A program made the translations under genes and the position numbers. Below, in pieces: positions 27,801 to 36,220 of a stretch of DNA of 64,000 nucleotides. Below the pieces are notes generated by a model, which saw nothing but the letters and a program-made list of their open reading frames with translations, was not told the DNA's origin and ran no database searches. The number at the start of each line of letters is the position of its first letter. Position 1 is the first letter of the stretch. Location: NCBI GenBank assembly GCA_020634855.1, contig JACKAU010000002.1, positions 992,001 through 1,056,000 of the forward strand, written 5' to 3'. The stretch is from Anaerolineales bacterium. Its GTDB lineage: Bacteria; Chloroflexota; Anaerolineae; 4572-78; J111.

Positions 27801-30800
27801 CTCATCATCCGCTGCAGAGCATTTAGTTCTTGCAAGCGAGTCTCAAGCTCAATTTCCGCCTGTTTCCGCTCTGTAATATCAATTGCACTGGTAGCAATAA
27901 GCTCTACATCACCCTCTTTGTTTTTAACCAAAAACAGCGTCTGATCAATCGGGAAGATGCGCCCTTCACGAGTAACAAACAGATTTTCGCCGCGCCAACT
28001 GCCTTCAGCAAACAGGTGAGGTAAAATTTGATTTTGCAGCCTTTCAACGACTTCAGGCGCGCAAAATTCGGGGATTGGTTTACCCATTACTTCATCCAGT
28101 CCGTCGTAGCCCAACATCTCTAACCCTTTGCGGTTGATAAAGACCGTTTTGCCATGCGGATCCGCCGCCCCAATCAGAACTTCGGCGCTATCGATAATGG
28201 CGGCCTGCCGTTCGGCTTGCTGATATTGGCGCGCATTCTGCAAGGCGACCGCAACCTGGGCGGCCAGCACTGTTTGAATCTGAACATCCTGCTCCGTAAA
28301 GCGATCTACTTCCGTGGCTTGCACATCAAACACGCCAATCAGTTGGCTGCCGGCAATCATTGGTACAGCCATCTCCGATTGCGTCTCCGGCAATAGCGGA
28401 TGGGAGAGAAAACCTGCGTTCTGACGCACGTTGTTGGCAATAATCCCCTCTCGCTCCCGCGCCGACCGAGCGACGATTGAGGCCGCCTCATCAAGCGCGA
28501 TTATCCGTGTTTCGACCACCATCTGCCGTCCCACTTCACCGGAGCCAACAGCTAACTCTAGCCTATCACCGGCCTCATTGAGTAGATAAATATGTGCGTG
28601 ATAGAGGCTGAATCGACTTTGAGTTAAATCGACAACTTCTTGTAACAGTTTTCGTTCATCCAAACTCGTAGCCACTTTGGTACTTACGGCAGCTACTGTT
28701 TGAAGTTCAACCGCTTGTTTAACAATAGCTGCTTCCGTTTCCTTCTGATCGGCAATGTTGGTAATCGAAGCAGCAATGTAAATAGGAATATTTTTGTTAT
28801 CTTTTAACAAGAAGTAGTTTTCAAGCGTGGGTGTTGTGCGGTCCGGAACTAAACCGATACAGGACTCGCCTGACCACTGGCCTTGCTGCCAAACTGCCGG
28901 TAGCACCTGGTTCTCCAGCCGGTGTTTTGGCTCACCCTCGTAAAATCCAGACCAAGGGTGAGCGATCAAATCGGTTGGATGTTTATCTAGCATAGCCGCC
29001 AAAGCCGGATTGACGTAAGCAATTCGCCCTTCCAACGTGACCAAACACCAGCCCTGGCCGGATGATTCGGCAAATTGGCGAAAAATACCCACTTCCTCAA
29101 TTAAGTGGGTCTTCTCAATAGCCACCGCAATTTGACCACATAAGCCATCCAATACCAACTGGTCTTCCGCATCTAATGCATCGAAATTATCGATGTGAAC
29201 ATTTAGAACACCCAATACCGGGATAGGATCATTGACAATTAAATGGCCGCCCAATCGGTCTACTTCCTTTTCCACCCCCTCAATTAGATCAGCAAAAAAA
29301 GGATTCTTTCGATCCATCACACTTAGACCAATAGTGAATTCAACCTTATCCAGATTCAGTTGCCCTTCATCACTATCAACCTCATCATGGTGGCGGCCAG
29401 CCAAAAATGCATCAAGATTTTGAGCAGTAATCGGCTCCGGATCGATGATAATTTCTGTTTCATAAGGTTGATCGGCCAAAGCGGCCAGTAAAGTTCTCAC
29501 GGCAACCTTTGCTATTTTAGAGACCGATTGATCGATTGTAACCTGAAACGCCCTTTTTTCAGCCAGAGCATTTAAGCCTTCGTGAGTGGCATCAATTCCA
29601 CCGACAAAAAACTGTTCGGCTTTGTTTCTATCGGTTTCGCTCAGGGCGCGATATCCCCCCAACGCACTGGCGTCATTGATACCCAAAATCATGTTGAGGT
29701 CAGGGTACTGTTGCAGCCAACGTTGGGCTATCGAAGTGGCTTCGGCCGGATCAAGCGCTATTTCACGCGCTACAATTTCAAAGCTGGGACCAAATTGATC
29801 TTTAATTCCAGCATTAATTCCGGTCTCACGTTTAACAACCTGCGGTAAAGAAGGATAGTTAAACAGGGCAATCTTCAACGGCTGGCCCATCGGCAGATAC
29901 GTTTTAGCCCACTCGCCGGCCTGCTTGCCCAACAGATAGCCGGCTTTATAATCATCCAGTCCAACCACCGAGGTTTGATTTGATTGACCTAAATCTACGG
30001 TTTGAGAAACAACTTTTAACCCTTTATTCAAAGCCGCTTGCGTCACCGGAGCCACAATTGTCGGGTCAATTGGGAAAACAATAAACCCGTCTAAGTGGCT
30101 ATCGATAAAGGCCTGCAAAGCGGTCACTTGCGTATTGGCATCAACTCGACCAAATTGAATGGGGACCGACAATTCGTCTTTCGTATTAGGTAACCGGGGA
30201 TCGGGTTGCCATTCGAAATTGTCATAGAGATGAGAGCGACGAATGGGTGCGCCAATAGCTGCAGCTAAACCAACTACCCCATTGCCAATAGGAACCTGAT
30301 GGCTTTCAAACATCATTTGCTGGCCAATTTCTCCATAGCCGGCCACCAAGGGTAGCATTTTCATTTCAGTTTCATGACGATACAGTTCAACGTGATAAAA
30401 ACCGAACTGTTCTTTGATCTGGGCCACCACCTTTCGATACAAATCATCCAACTGGGTGGCTGTCGCAGTTTCCTGGGCTATTTGGGTAGCAACTCTGATC
30501 TGTCGTTCCCGACGATCAAGCGACTGCTGCACCTGTTGTTCTAACCGCTTATGATCATTAATATCGCGAGTTAACCACACAACTCTACGCGGCTCATCGT
30601 CATAAGACCGGATAGGAGAGGTCCGTCCCTCAAACCAAACTCGCCCTAAAGGTGTATCGAGTTCATACTCAACAACCTGGGGTTGGCCTGTTTCAAGCGT
30701 CGTACGAATAACTTTTAAAAATAGCTCTGCTTTGTCCGGTGGCATGACTTCATGCACATACTTACCTTTCAGTAATTCAACAGCCCCTTTGTATAAGGGG

Positions 30801-31864
30801 TTATGTTCCGCAGCAAGAACTTCGACGTAGAGGCCATTCTCATCTTGAATAAAGGTAATATCAGGCAGAGCACCCACAAAAGTACGAAGACGCTCCTCGC
30901 TTTCTCGCAGAGCCAGTTCGGTGGTTTTTAACTCGGTGATATCAGTGGCCACCCCCAACACTTGAAAGGGCTGTCCCTTGTCGTCAAGAATAGGACGCTT
31001 AACGGTTTTACGCCACAGGCTCTGCCCTTTAATATTAACCACCTGTTCTTCTGCTATAAACAAATCCTGCCCTGACTCAATGACCTGAAAGTCATCGCGG
31101 TTGTACCGTTCAACCAATGAAGTATGCGGATTAAAATCGCTGTCGGTTTTGCCGATAACCTCGTCAACCGTGGTACCGTAAGCTTCGGCAAACGCCTTAT
31201 TGGCCAGCGTAAAACGGCCCTCTCGATCTTTAGCAAAAACAAAATGGGGATTGATATCGATAATCTGCCGCAGGTAAGTCTCCTGATGTTTTAAGGCCTG
31301 CTCAGTAGACTTTAATTCGGCATAAATTTTAGCCAACTCTTGTCTATTCATCTCTAAAGCGCAGAGATCGTCGTACGCTCGTATTGCCGTAACTAGAGTG
31401 GCAAATAACCTTTCGGCTGTTAATTCGGATTTAAGTTTGTAATCATTGATTTCATACTTAACGATCACCTCTTTTGCGGGTGACTGCCCCGGCTGGCCTG
31501 TGCGCAGAATAATTCGAACCAATTGATCATCCAATTCGTTACGAATAAATTCGATCAACTTCAGGCCCGAATCGTTTTCTTCCATTACAACATCTAGCAG
31601 GATCACCGCGATATTGTGCTTTTGTTGATGAAGTAATTCTTTGGCCTCTTCGGCAGAATAGACGCTTAAAAACCTAAGCCCTTTCCCTTTGAAAACAAAC
31701 CTACGAAGAGCCAGTTCCGTAGCTTGATGGACATCCGGTTCATCATCAACAATCAAGACCGTCCAATCTTTCTGGCTCGATCCGTTTTGTTCAGAACTTT
31801 GGTTAGAAAAGATGGGCGCATCATTTTGCGCAAAATCCTGCAATTCATCCATCTTGTTTGGCAT
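24830..31864 (-). CDS. Giant REC-PAS-GAF sensor with a sugar-binding domain inserted in a GAF, no kinase
   Basis: A 2344-residue cytosolic protein. I chose the ATG at 31864 because AGGAG lies seven bases before it; an in-frame TTG is one codon upstream. Rough order: receiver 30-165 (ILLDVVMEENDSG; a REC type often seen before DUF3369), PAS 200-310, PAS 320-440, GAF 450-573 interrupted by a type 1 binding-protein domain 573-880 and resumed 881-925, PAS 930-1045, GAF 1065-1220, PAS 1230-1345, partial GAF 1360-1470, GAFs at about 1480-1635, 1660-1810, 1820-1985, 1990-2140 and 2170-2280, then the half-GAF stub (RAARERRVNEIGEKIQAAQ). No kinase, cyclase or methyl-accepting domain is present. The receiver suggests it is itself a phosphorylation target. 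Confidence 0.9.
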   Translation of the reverse strand: MPNKMDELQDFAQNDAPIFSNQSSEQNGSSQKDWTVLIVDDEPDVHQATELALRRFVFKGKGLRFLSVYSAEEAKELLHQQKHNIAVILLDVVMEENDSGLKLIEFIRNELDDQLVRIILRTGQPGQSPAKEVIVKYEINDYKLKSELTAERLFATLVTAIRAYDDLCALEMNRQELAKIYAELKSTEQALKHQETYLRQIIDINPHFVFAKDREGRFTLANKAFAEAYGTTVDEVIGKTDSDFNPHTSLVERYNRDDFQVIESGQDLFIAEEQVVNIKGQSLWRKTVKRPILDDKGQPFQVLGVATDITELKTTELALRESEERLRTFVGALPDITFIQDENGLYVEVLAAEHNPLYKGAVELLKGKYVHEVMPPDKAELFLKVIRTTLETGQPQVVEYELDTPLGRVWFEGRTSPIRSYDDEPRRVVWLTRDINDHKRLEQQVQQSLDRRERQIRVATQIAQETATATQLDDLYRKVVAQIKEQFGFYHVELYRHETEMKMLPLVAGYGEIGQQMMFESHQVPIGNGVVGLAAAIGAPIRRSHLYDNFEWQPDPRLPNTKDELSVPIQFGRVDANTQVTALQAFIDSHLDGFIVFPIDPTIVAPVTQAALNKGLKVVSQTVDLGQSNQTSVVGLDDYKAGYLLGKQAGEWAKTYLPMGQPLKIALFNYPSLPQVVKRETGINAGIKDQFGPSFEIVAREIALDPAEATSIAQRWLQQYPDLNMILGINDASALGGYRALSETDRNKAEQFFVGGIDATHEGLNALAEKRAFQVTIDQSVSKIAKVAVRTLLAALADQPYETEIIIDPEPITAQNLDAFLAGRHHDEVDSDEGQLNLDKVEFTIGLSVMDRKNPFFADLIEGVEKEVDRLGGHLIVNDPIPVLGVLNVHIDNFDALDAEDQLVLDGLCGQIAVAIEKTHLIEEVGIFRQFAESSGQGWCLVTLEGRIAYVNPALAAMLDKHPTDLIAHPWSGFYEGEPKHRLENQVLPAVWQQGQWSGESCIGLVPDRTTPTLENYFLLKDNKNIPIYIAASITNIADQKETEAAIVKQAVELQTVAAVSTKVATSLDERKLLQEVVDLTQSRFSLYHAHIYLLNEAGDRLELAVGSGEVGRQMVVETRIIALDEAASIVARSAREREGIIANNVRQNAGFLSHPLLPETQSEMAVPMIAGSQLIGVFDVQATEVDRFTEQDVQIQTVLAAQVAVALQNARQYQQAERQAAIIDSAEVLIGAADPHGKTVFINRKGLEMLGYDGLDEVMGKPIPEFCAPEVVERLQNQILPHLFAEGSWRGENLFVTREGRIFPIDQTLFLVKNKEGDVELIATSAIDITERKQAEIELETRLQELNALQRMMSHEGWRSFRATQEELVQGYLFDQNEIKPVMAEYDDFDLRLDLPSQASTGEASQTVARSISLGGEVIGQLGIHQTSPDQPLSAEDQEFLSLVVEQVGEAIERARLLEQTQKRAVELETVAQVGTIASTTLEVETLLQTVVDLTKSSFNLYHAHIYLLNEREDTLVLAAGAGEVGRQLVSRSWSIPRDKAHSLVALAARTQVGVVANDVRVEPDFFVNPLLPDTRSELAVPLMIGERVLGVLDVQDDTINRFTDIDVRIQSTLATQIAVALENARLFEQQRSGAAELEEQTHRLAVLNQMSAELTAVQTLDVMFNVAAARAKEIFGSNSVSITQLTERGNEFEFVMIEDNEPLMNVSLPVEGTAVGQVIKVNHLANYSDFTQLNCLDTDQLLEQGFHSALVMPLSNAGKVIGTFNIADKNVDAFSQSDESLMRQLGAILSSIIESRHLFEQTQTALAETETLYDLVGMISTAVNLEDILHMATSPATGISSAELFTIEVDAAGRPEWIELKVQLNTTNQPQISPGARFYLPNFAMSKLWISDPDEPILIGNVFQDKQVGLEEKELFKQFNINATVILPLKLGGKWIGLIPINWSEIQQFTERDRRLYQSIAAQTAVVVNNLLLLEQTQLNLNETERRYKAASRISEARDLQELMSVIISEGPVQIFNRALLFAYERSADQAEVAAVVVTANWHSGQGEPPSPIGRRYSLAEFPSFQLTLSPDPIFISNAQTDERPDPGMAILARRQEIKAMVVLPLRASGRPQGALFLQSNMAYEFTQQDMQGYLALSPQIAAVVENQRLLEETRQALAEVEAVQRRYTVQAWETYSKQQSVYGYQKIDEQVTPLTGDKIAIGFNDFAGENKATIIESLPNKGINDLSDVHSDEAHANLVVPLTIRNEVIGILGLEETGESHQWSAEEIALVEAIAEQIAQAAENIRLLDETQSRAARERRVNEIGEKIQAAQSLEEALQIAVKEVGLSLKTPQTTVRLEAK
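29225..30148 (-). other. Circularly permuted LacI/RbsB-type binding domain inserted in a GAF
   Basis: Residues 573-880 of the giant sensor. The segment starts with what is normally the second quarter of a type 1 sugar-binding protein (RVDANTQVTALQAF, then DGFIVFPIDPTIV), runs through GLDDYKAGYLLG, ILGINDASALGGYRAL and GGIDATHEGLNAL, passes an acidic linker, and ends with the normal N-terminus (FTIGLSVMDRKNPFF, then DRLGGHLIVNDP). The flanks are the two halves of one GAF: LPNTKDELSVPIQFG before and IPVLGVLNVHIDN after. The reading frame is open throughout. Confidence 0.85.
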
Positions 31865-31971
31865 CAACTGCTCCTACAACTGAAATGGCCCGCATCGGTA
31901 TCCATTTCATCTCTAATAACCGCTTATAATGGCCTCTCTATTTTCAGAAATCTGATAGGACGGCTGCCTGT

Positions 31972-34170
31972 TTAGGCTAACGGTTCTTTGCTGCGGTTTT
32001 GTTCAGGGCCAAGATAAATATAAGTAGGCCGCCCTAGAGCCTTGCCGACCTCTAATACCGTCGTGCGCAGAACCGTATCGACATCGGCCGACCCTCGAAC
32101 TCGCGCCGTAATTTCACGAAGTAACTGCTCTCGATTTGCGGCCTTCCGGCTGGCTTCGTAGCGTTGCGCGCTTTCCAAAGCCACGGCGGTTTGATCAATT
32201 AATGATCTAAGCATCCGTAACCGGCTTTCTTGAACATCAGCCTTAACATTTTTGTTAAATCCCACCTCAACTAAGCCGATATTCTCTCGGCGTAAGGTAA
32301 TAGGCGTAAAGATACGCATCCCCCAATTAGTCATCTGCTCGGCCTCGAAGATATCCGAATCAAACCGTGGGTCCCAACCGGTAATGACCTCCGTTTTACC
32401 ACTTCTAATGATGTCGGCCATAATATCATCACTATCGAGCGAGTGATTAGCCCGCCGGAGATGATCATCCGTAACATTCATCCCAGCAACGGCCTTGACG
32501 CGCAGATCTGCTTTATCGACCAAAGAGAATATGACAAAATCGAACCCCAACATTTTAGTACACGCCTTAAAAAAGGCATCGATGACTTCATCAACCCGTA
32601 GTGCGCCGGCCAAAGCCTCGATCAGTTGGCGCAGCGTCTCCATCTCCCTTAATCGGTTTTCAGCATTCGTCTGGGCCTGCCTCACAGTTTCAAATAACTG
32701 GGCATTTCTAACTGCACTGGCCACTTGACCAGCCAAAATTGTGTAGATTTGAATATCCTCTTGGCTGAAATTATTAACCTTGTCCGACTGAACATCTAAA
32801 ACCCCTAATACCTGCTTGCCGACAAGCATGGGTACGGCCATTTCAGATCGTGTCTTCGGCAAAAGCGGGTTCTGCAAGAAACCTGAGGTTTGCCGGACAT
32901 CATTAGCGACCACCCCTTGTTTTATTCTGGCTGCGTTCGCCACCAATGACTGTTCCTGGTTAAGCGGTATCATCCAGCCTTCCGTCATTAACTGGCGTCC
33001 AATTGCTCCGGCACCGGCGGCCAGAGTAAGCGCTTGATTACGATTATTCAGTAGGTAAATATGGGCGTGGTATAATCCAAAGCGGTCCGCGGTCAAATCG
33101 CATATGAGCTGAAGAACGGTCTGCGGCTCTAAACTAGTCGCCACAGCCGTACTAATTTCCGCAACCACCTCTAACTCAACCGCTCGTTTAGCCAAGGCAA
33201 CCTGCGATTGCTTTCTATCTGAGATATCAATCAACACCCCGCTCCAAAGAATACTTCCATCAGGTTGCAGTTCCGGTTTAGACTGTCCTCGCATAAAGAC
33301 AACCGTCCCTGATTGGGTATAAACTCGACCTTCCCACTGCCATATCTCTAATGTTTGAGCCGAGTGGGCCACAGATTGTTGAAATTCGGCGAGGTCATCG
33401 GGATGGATAAGCCCGATAATGGGGTCTGCGCTTTCATATAATGTTTCTGGGGCAAACCCAAATGTTTCTTGAGTCCAGGCGCTGACGTAGGGCAAAGAGG
33501 CTGTACCGTCCGGTTGAAGTAAAAATTGATAAATCATCCCTGGTACGTTTTCTGTAGTCTTTAATAACCGCGCTTCACTTTTACGTAAAGCTTTGGTCGT
33601 CTCTTCCAAATCAACCGTACGATGCTGCACCTGGGCTAACAGCCAACGGTTTTCAATCGTAGTAGCCAGCAGGGAGGCGAGTTGCCGAGCAATGTCTTCA
33701 TCCAATTGATCAAAGCCGTTTGTCTTTTGGCTGCCGATGTTTAAAGAGCCTAAAACTTGCTTTCTGGTGATTAAGGGGGCTATGAGACTGGATTGTAATC
33801 CCTGCTCAATAAGTTTTGTATTTTCAGCAAAACCGAGCTTCTTTGAAAGGTCAGGCGTAATAAGCACTTTATTTTCGGCGATGGCTGCCTCAACTGCGGT
33901 TCCCTCGAAAGGAAATTCTATCCCTGCCGGCAAATCACCCGCCGAGCCGTGCAATCCGAATATCTTAAACGTAACGCCATTGTCGTCAGTGAGAATAAGA
34001 CTCACCCGATTACCGCGAAATAATTCACCGATTTGCGCAGCGGTCACCTTGAATAGTTGAACAACATCCTCCGCAGCCACTATTTCTGTGATCAACTCAT
34101 TCAGCATTGTCAACCGACGCGTCTGCTCTTTAAGCTGCCGATCCGTCTCAGGTCTACCCACGTCTGCCAT
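31972..34170 (-). CDS. Cytosolic GAF-PAS-GAF-GAF sensor without a kinase domain
   Basis: A 732-residue soluble protein. Rough order: GAF 20-165, PAS 195-315 (WEGRVYTQSGTVVFMRGQ), GAF 330-490 with NPLLPKTRSEMAVPM, GAF 505-665 and the half-GAF stub 672-732 (KAANREQLLREITARVRG). It has no catalytic output domain or membrane helix. Its stop lies 104 bases before the giant sensor's start, and its start is four bases from the stop of the MHYT sensor gene, so those two are co-translated. Ligands are unknown. Confidence 0.88.
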   Translation of the reverse strand: MADVGRPETDRQLKEQTRRLTMLNELITEIVAAEDVVQLFKVTAAQIGELFRGNRVSLILTDDNGVTFKIFGLHGSAGDLPAGIEFPFEGTAVEAAIAENKVLITPDLSKKLGFAENTKLIEQGLQSSLIAPLITRKQVLGSLNIGSQKTNGFDQLDEDIARQLASLLATTIENRWLLAQVQHRTVDLEETTKALRKSEARLLKTTENVPGMIYQFLLQPDGTASLPYVSAWTQETFGFAPETLYESADPIIGLIHPDDLAEFQQSVAHSAQTLEIWQWEGRVYTQSGTVVFMRGQSKPELQPDGSILWSGVLIDISDRKQSQVALAKRAVELEVVAEISTAVATSLEPQTVLQLICDLTADRFGLYHAHIYLLNNRNQALTLAAGAGAIGRQLMTEGWMIPLNQEQSLVANAARIKQGVVANDVRQTSGFLQNPLLPKTRSEMAVPMLVGKQVLGVLDVQSDKVNNFSQEDIQIYTILAGQVASAVRNAQLFETVRQAQTNAENRLREMETLRQLIEALAGALRVDEVIDAFFKACTKMLGFDFVIFSLVDKADLRVKAVAGMNVTDDHLRRANHSLDSDDIMADIIRSGKTEVITGWDPRFDSDIFEAEQMTNWGMRIFTPITLRRENIGLVEVGFNKNVKADVQESRLRMLRSLIDQTAVALESAQRYEASRKAANREQLLREITARVRGSADVDTVLRTTVLEVGKALGRPTYIYLGPEQNRSKEPLA

Positions 34171-34174
34171 CTAA

Positions 34175-36175
34175 TTATTCTCCCGATCCATTTTGAGTCG
34201 CAGATTGATGCCCATTAGTTGCAGTTACTCCATTTCGCAATTGACCGCTGGGAAGATCAACTGCCGGATTAGAATCCGGATTGGCTGCACCGCTATCCGG
34301 CTTCGATGACGCTCCTAACTGGATGAACGTACGTTTTGATCCTAAAGCCTTGGACAACTCTTCGATGCCAACTTTCATCAACGTTTCTATATCGGGCGCT
34401 CGGCGAAGTTTATCGCTAATTTGCCCAACGAGTCGTTCTCGACTGGCCCTTTCCCGTGTTTCATCAAAGAGACGAATACTTTCGGCAATTTGAGCAAATT
34501 GGTCTAACACCGCCTCGACAACGGCGATATCATCGTCCGTCCAGGTTTGATCAGCCGTGGTAGGATGAACCTGAAAGACGCCAATCTTTTGTGACTGGAA
34601 TAAAACAGGGGCGGCAATAATCTGAGGCTGGATCTCGTCGCTGTGGCTGCCGTCAACCGGGGCAACAAAAGGCCGTTCATGAGTTGAGGCCAGTTGGTTG
34701 ACTTGCTCAACGACAGTCGCTTCCGGAGCCGGTGCATTATGACGGGAATAGTGGTAATATCCACCCATCGCAGCCACTTTTTGTTTCTGCCAGGTATTGT
34801 CGACGTATCGCTCTTGTGACGCCTGAGCTTCGGACAAGGCGGTTTCCACTTCCTGAAAAAGACGGGCATTACGAATTGCCACGGCAACTTGATTAGCGAG
34901 CGATTGCAGCAATGTCGCATCGCTGTCGTCCAGACCGGCCAATTTGTTCTCTTGCACATCTAACACGCCAACAACTTGCTCATTCAGAATAATCGGCACG
35001 GCCATTTCAGAATAGGTATCCGGCAAAAGTGGGTTAGACAGCCAATCGCTCGCTTCTCGGACATTATCAACGCTTACTATCTCACGGTTTCGGGCTGCTC
35101 TAGCCACTAAACTGGTGGGGGCATTTAGAGCAATACGATGGCCCTTGGCTAACATCTCTGCGCCGGCCAAACCCGTTCCGGCCGCAACAACGAGATTCTC
35201 TTGTTTATCATCGATCAGGTAAATGTGAACGTGATAATAATCAAACGTTGTGCCTATCTGGTTGACAATCTCGTGTACCAACCGATCAACCTCCAGGATT
35301 GACATCATAGTCTGGCTAATTTCACCCATTAATTGCAATCCGGCCACTCGGTTTTTCAACTCCAAATTCAATTTTTCTAAGACTTCGTTGTGTCGCAGTT
35401 CGGTTTGCGTCAGGTAGGTTGCTTGGGTAACAAGGCGTTGATCGATAATCGAAAGCAGTAAGGCTAGCCCTAAAATCATAAATGTTGCCAGGGCAATAAC
35501 CCCGGCGCCCAATGATGAGATATTTACAGCATAAGATATGTCGCCCACCATCTCTGAGGTTGGCATAAAAATAGCGGCATGCATACCGATAAAGTGCATG
35601 CCAGAGATAGCTCCACCCATAACAACTGCGCTACTAATCTTAAGCCAATTCCAGGCCAGGATAGAGTCACTTCGAAACTTAAAAGCCAGCCACAGCGCGG
35701 CTATCGAGGCAGTGATGGCAACGATAATGGACAATGTAAAAAAGAATGGGTCATAAGTGAGCGTTGCATTCAACCGCATCGCAGCCATGCCCACATAATG
35801 CATCGCAGCGATAGCCACTCCCATTACCACCCCACCTACAATAAGTTGGGGCCACTGCAACCGCTGACGGCTAGCAACAAAAAGGGCAATGCTGGATGCA
35901 ATAATGGCCACGAATAAAGAAAGAACCACTATTGGAATATCATACAAAATAGGGATTGGCAATCTAAAGGCCAACATCGCCGTAAAGTGCATCGACCAAA
36001 TACCGATGCCCATAGCCACCGCTCCCCCCATAAGCCAAAGGAGACGGCTTCGACCGTGAGCTACGGTTACTCGCCCGGCTAGATCAAGGGCCGTATATGA
36101 GGCCAGAATGGCAATAATAATAGCCAGTACAACCACCCATGAGTTATGACTATGCGGCAAAGACGTATGCGGCAT
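34175..36175 (-). CDS. MHYT-domain membrane sensor with GAF domains, no kinase
   Basis: A 666-residue protein. Residues about 1-250 are seven membrane helices carrying three MHYT-type motifs: SMHFTAML, AMHYVGMAAM and GMHFIGMHA. MHYT domains are thought to bind copper and sense O2, CO or NO. A coiled coil leads to a GAF (about 265-430, NPLLPDTYSEMAVPI), a second, shorter GAF (about 470-585) and the half-GAF stub (RASRERLVGQISDKLRRA), with a polar tail. In most MHYT proteins the output is GGDEF/EAL or a kinase; here there is none. A GGAG ribosome site precedes the ATG. Confidence 0.9.
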   Translation of the reverse strand: MPHTSLPHSHNSWVVVLAIIIAILASYTALDLAGRVTVAHGRSRLLWLMGGAVAMGIGIWSMHFTAMLAFRLPIPILYDIPIVVLSLFVAIIASSIALFVASRQRLQWPQLIVGGVVMGVAIAAMHYVGMAAMRLNATLTYDPFFFTLSIIVAITASIAALWLAFKFRSDSILAWNWLKISSAVVMGGAISGMHFIGMHAAIFMPTSEMVGDISYAVNISSLGAGVIALATFMILGLALLLSIIDQRLVTQATYLTQTELRHNEVLEKLNLELKNRVAGLQLMGEISQTMMSILEVDRLVHEIVNQIGTTFDYYHVHIYLIDDKQENLVVAAGTGLAGAEMLAKGHRIALNAPTSLVARAARNREIVSVDNVREASDWLSNPLLPDTYSEMAVPIILNEQVVGVLDVQENKLAGLDDSDATLLQSLANQVAVAIRNARLFQEVETALSEAQASQERYVDNTWQKQKVAAMGGYYHYSRHNAPAPEATVVEQVNQLASTHERPFVAPVDGSHSDEIQPQIIAAPVLFQSQKIGVFQVHPTTADQTWTDDDIAVVEAVLDQFAQIAESIRLFDETRERASRERLVGQISDKLRRAPDIETLMKVGIEELSKALGSKRTFIQLGASSKPDSGAANPDSNPAVDLPSGQLRNGVTATNGHQSATQNGSGE

Positions 36176-36220
36176 TGCGAATTCTCCGTATTTTGCTAAA
36201 AAGCCAGACTAATCTGCCTA

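Noticed and set aside
29225..30148. Treating the inserted binding-protein segment as an assembly chimera or a frameshifted remnant
   Set aside because: The frame is open for the whole gene, both GAF junctions are in frame, and the permuted domain is complete. Re-sequencing would still be useful.
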